Position numbers and translations under genes: made by a program
Source of the DNA: Rhyzopertha dominica
Lineage: Eukaryota; Arthropoda; Insecta; Coleoptera; Bostrichidae
Length of the DNA stretch: 64,000 nt
Assembly (NCBI GenBank): GCA_025024175.1
Contig: QCXZ01000001.1
Coordinates: 30,746,942 to 30,810,941 of the forward strand
Reading direction: 5' to 3'
Notes under the pieces: generated by a model
The model's input: only the letters and a program-made list of their open reading frames with translations
The model's database searches: none
What the model was told of the DNA's origin: nothing
In this document: positions 62,240 through 64,000 of the stretch, piece after piece
Numbering within the stretch: position 1 is the stretch's first letter
Layout of the letters: the number at the start of each line of letters is the position of its first letter

Positions 62240-62313
62240 GTCCTGGAATCGAACCCGAAACTTCCAGATGAGCGCCCTGGCGAGCTTTTCATTACACCAC
62301 TAAGGCTCTCCGG
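62240..62313 (-). repeat. tRNA-like relic, probable SINE head
   Basis: The minus strand carries a box A-like TAGTGGTGTAATG (about 62288-62301) and an exact GGTTCGATTCC box B (62245-62255) at tRNA-like spacing. The acceptor ends do not pair and the T stem is broken, so it is not a functional tRNA. An AATAAAAC run follows directly downstream. It is not the 12-kb SINE family, since the flanks do not match. Confidence 0.55.
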
Positions 62314-63458
62314 CTCAACTCAATCGATTAGAAGAGAAAGCAAATAAACAGACATATGTTTGTTAAAAATTCTAATATTTTAAAGTAAAAATCGATATAG
62401 GTCTCATAGTTAAAAAACAGCAACACTACCTACTTGACAGTACATACGTAAGTGACGATGAGATCATCTAACAGTAAAAGCTGTTTATCTGACGAACTAG
62501 ATTCTTGTCTGCTTAGTAAAAATGGAAATTAGGACATATTCTAGACATAAATTATTAAAACTTAGCTGGTGGTGTTAGCAGATGGTGTAAGTGGCTTTTG
62601 TTTCCACATTTTCAAAATTGATACGTCATAAATGTATCAGAGAAGATGTTCAAAGTGCTATCCTTCCATTCCAATGCACGCAGTACATAGTTCATGGTGT
62701 CCCTGGTGGGCTATGGGCTTATTTGTAGGAAGGCATACTTACTGAATAGATAACTAATCAGTTCCAGAGCTAGTTGACATATTTATTTTTATATATTCTA
62801 TAGACAATGGTATGATGGATGTAACTTACAAGAGTACTGTCTTTGAGATGAAATTAAAATTAAAATTTGATGCTGTAATAGGTTCCTTAAATGTATTCGA
62901 TACTAATTATTGCGAAAATACCTTTTTCCAAAAATCCATTTTTGATGAAAATAAATTCTAGTTGTCTTGCACTCCTGAGTAAAGTTTGTGAGAATTTTGT
63001 TTCCCTGTTATACGTGTTATGTATGGCATTGATTGTAGATTCTCTACTATACATTTAGTACCAAACATTTATACGTGACGACACGTCTGCATAACATGAG
63101 TTCATGCTACTTATTGAAGAACATTTTTTATTGATCAACCCCAAACTGTGCCAACTGCTATTGTTTACAGAACTACTGTTAGTATAAACACTTTCAAACT
63201 GGAATATGCGTGGCCTAGTGGCCTTTTGACAATTATATTTTTCGGGGTAGCCTACACCAAGGCCTTTCTGTCACTTTATATTTAATTAATTTTGATTCCA
63301 GCGTAAGCTTTCGCGGTCATTCAGATTGAAATCTTGGTCTTTTTGGGTTAGACCGGGTCCGTTTGGAAATAAGGTCAACGTTTCTCTCATTCTCTTCTTC
63401 AATATCTGACTGAGCTCTGACGTGGTTCTCGCGCCAAGGTTGTGCAAAATGTATTCCC

Positions 63459-63499
63459 GTCCTGATGATGAAACTTGCAAGAGCACCCGAAACGTCGAC
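63459..63499 (+). other. hammerhead-core-like motif, possible Penelope-element relic
   Basis: CTGATGA (63462-63468) is followed 20 nt later by GAAAC (63489-63493) and GTC (63494-63496), the order of the hammerhead core. Flanking GTC (63459-63461) and GAC (63497-63499) can pair as a short helix I, and ACGT between core parts is self-complementary. Helix II does not form from the intervening 20 nt, so activity is unlikely. Penelope-like elements are known to carry minimal hammerheads. Confidence 0.25.
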
Positions 63500-63769
63500 C
63501 CTATTTCCAAAACTAACGCAATTTAACTCAAAGAGACCATGATTTCCATCTAGCTCATTTTGCTTCATCATTTAAGGGAAAGTTCTCGAACGGTCTTTTT
63601 TGGCTGATTGCCTCTCCTTTGTCAATTGACGATTCAAGTTAAGCGATATATGTTTAGCGGCTAGTGAACTACTCAAAAGCAGTCGCTACCGCTAGGCGCT
63701 TCCCGTTTTCGTGTACCTATACGTATCACGATAAATAAGTTTGAGCGGCAATTAAATTTTACTATAAAC

Positions 63770-63802
63770 ATAAATAAACATATAAATAAATAAATAAATA
63801 AA
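63770..63802. repeat. AAAT tetranucleotide microsatellite
   Basis: Tandem TAAA/AAAT units. Confidence 0.85.
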
Positions 63803-64000
63803 AAGTAGAAAGCAATAAGACATTTTGTTTCGTCTGTGGCTACTACTCTGATGCAAAATTGCAAAAGTAAGTTAGTTTTCAACACTTTTCTATGAAAGAA
63901 AGCTTGGTGAATTTAATGACCAAAAAATAGGGCTATTCACAATATGATCTATACACCGTCTGAATTGAGCCACCAAAATATAAAAAAATTATTCTGTATT

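Noticed and set aside
62240..62313. Functional tRNA gene
   Set aside because: The acceptor stem does not pair and the T stem is broken despite a perfect box B.

Overview
This looks like nuclear DNA of an insect, possibly a beetle, though the order cannot be fixed from the sequence. It is AT-rich and gene-poor, introns are long, and decayed transposons of many classes are present. Isolated single N bases are scattered through it, as in a consensus-called assembly. There are no bacterial operons, rRNA genes, CRISPR arrays or intact tRNA genes.

The one host gene I can support is a plus-strand Gfi/senseless-family zinc-finger repressor (sens), occupying roughly 34.67 kb to beyond the right edge. 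Four coding exons (45100-45322, 47935-48123, 48470-48714, 56669-56819) have consensus splice sites and compatible phases (1/1, 1/1, 0/0). Together they give an uninterrupted 269-residue partial protein: a Ser/Pro-rich N-terminus, a CtBP-type PLNLSLK motif, and the first two of the four expected C2H2 fingers. The reading frame ends in phase 1 in the finger linker. The exon for fingers 3 and 4 was not found in the remaining 7.2 kb. A TATA box and a noncoding first exon with a good donor are proposed at 34671-34801, next to a GC-rich island.

Layout: 1-11.9 kb is mostly unremarkable noncoding DNA, with one long inverted-repeat element (4253-4751) and microsatellites. 12.0-12.6 kb holds three copies of a tRNA-derived SINE, two of them head to head. 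14-19.5 kb holds two Tc1/mariner relics and a 460-bp repeat. 22.0-24.15 kb is a 5' piece of a Ty1/copia element with LTR, primer-binding site and a broken gag-protease-integrase frame. 30.8-34.2 kb holds hAT and DDE transposase relics just upstream of the proposed sens promoter. The first sens intron (34.8-45.1 kb) holds hairpin elements, LINE and Penelope-like reverse-transcriptase relics and another DDE transposase. The second intron holds a deleted mariner with TIRs that itself contains a MITE. The ZF intron (48.7-56.7 kb) holds a LINE interrupted by a second LINE, and a non-autonomous hAT-like element with an 8-bp target duplication. 57-64 kb is mostly noncoding, with a SINE-like tRNA relic and a hammerhead-core-like motif.

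Several GC-richer, TE-free islands are listed as possible cis-regulatory DNA; that is inference only. I found no new multi-gene system. The most informative items are the sens gene with its co-repressor motifs, the nested transposons and the hairpin elements.
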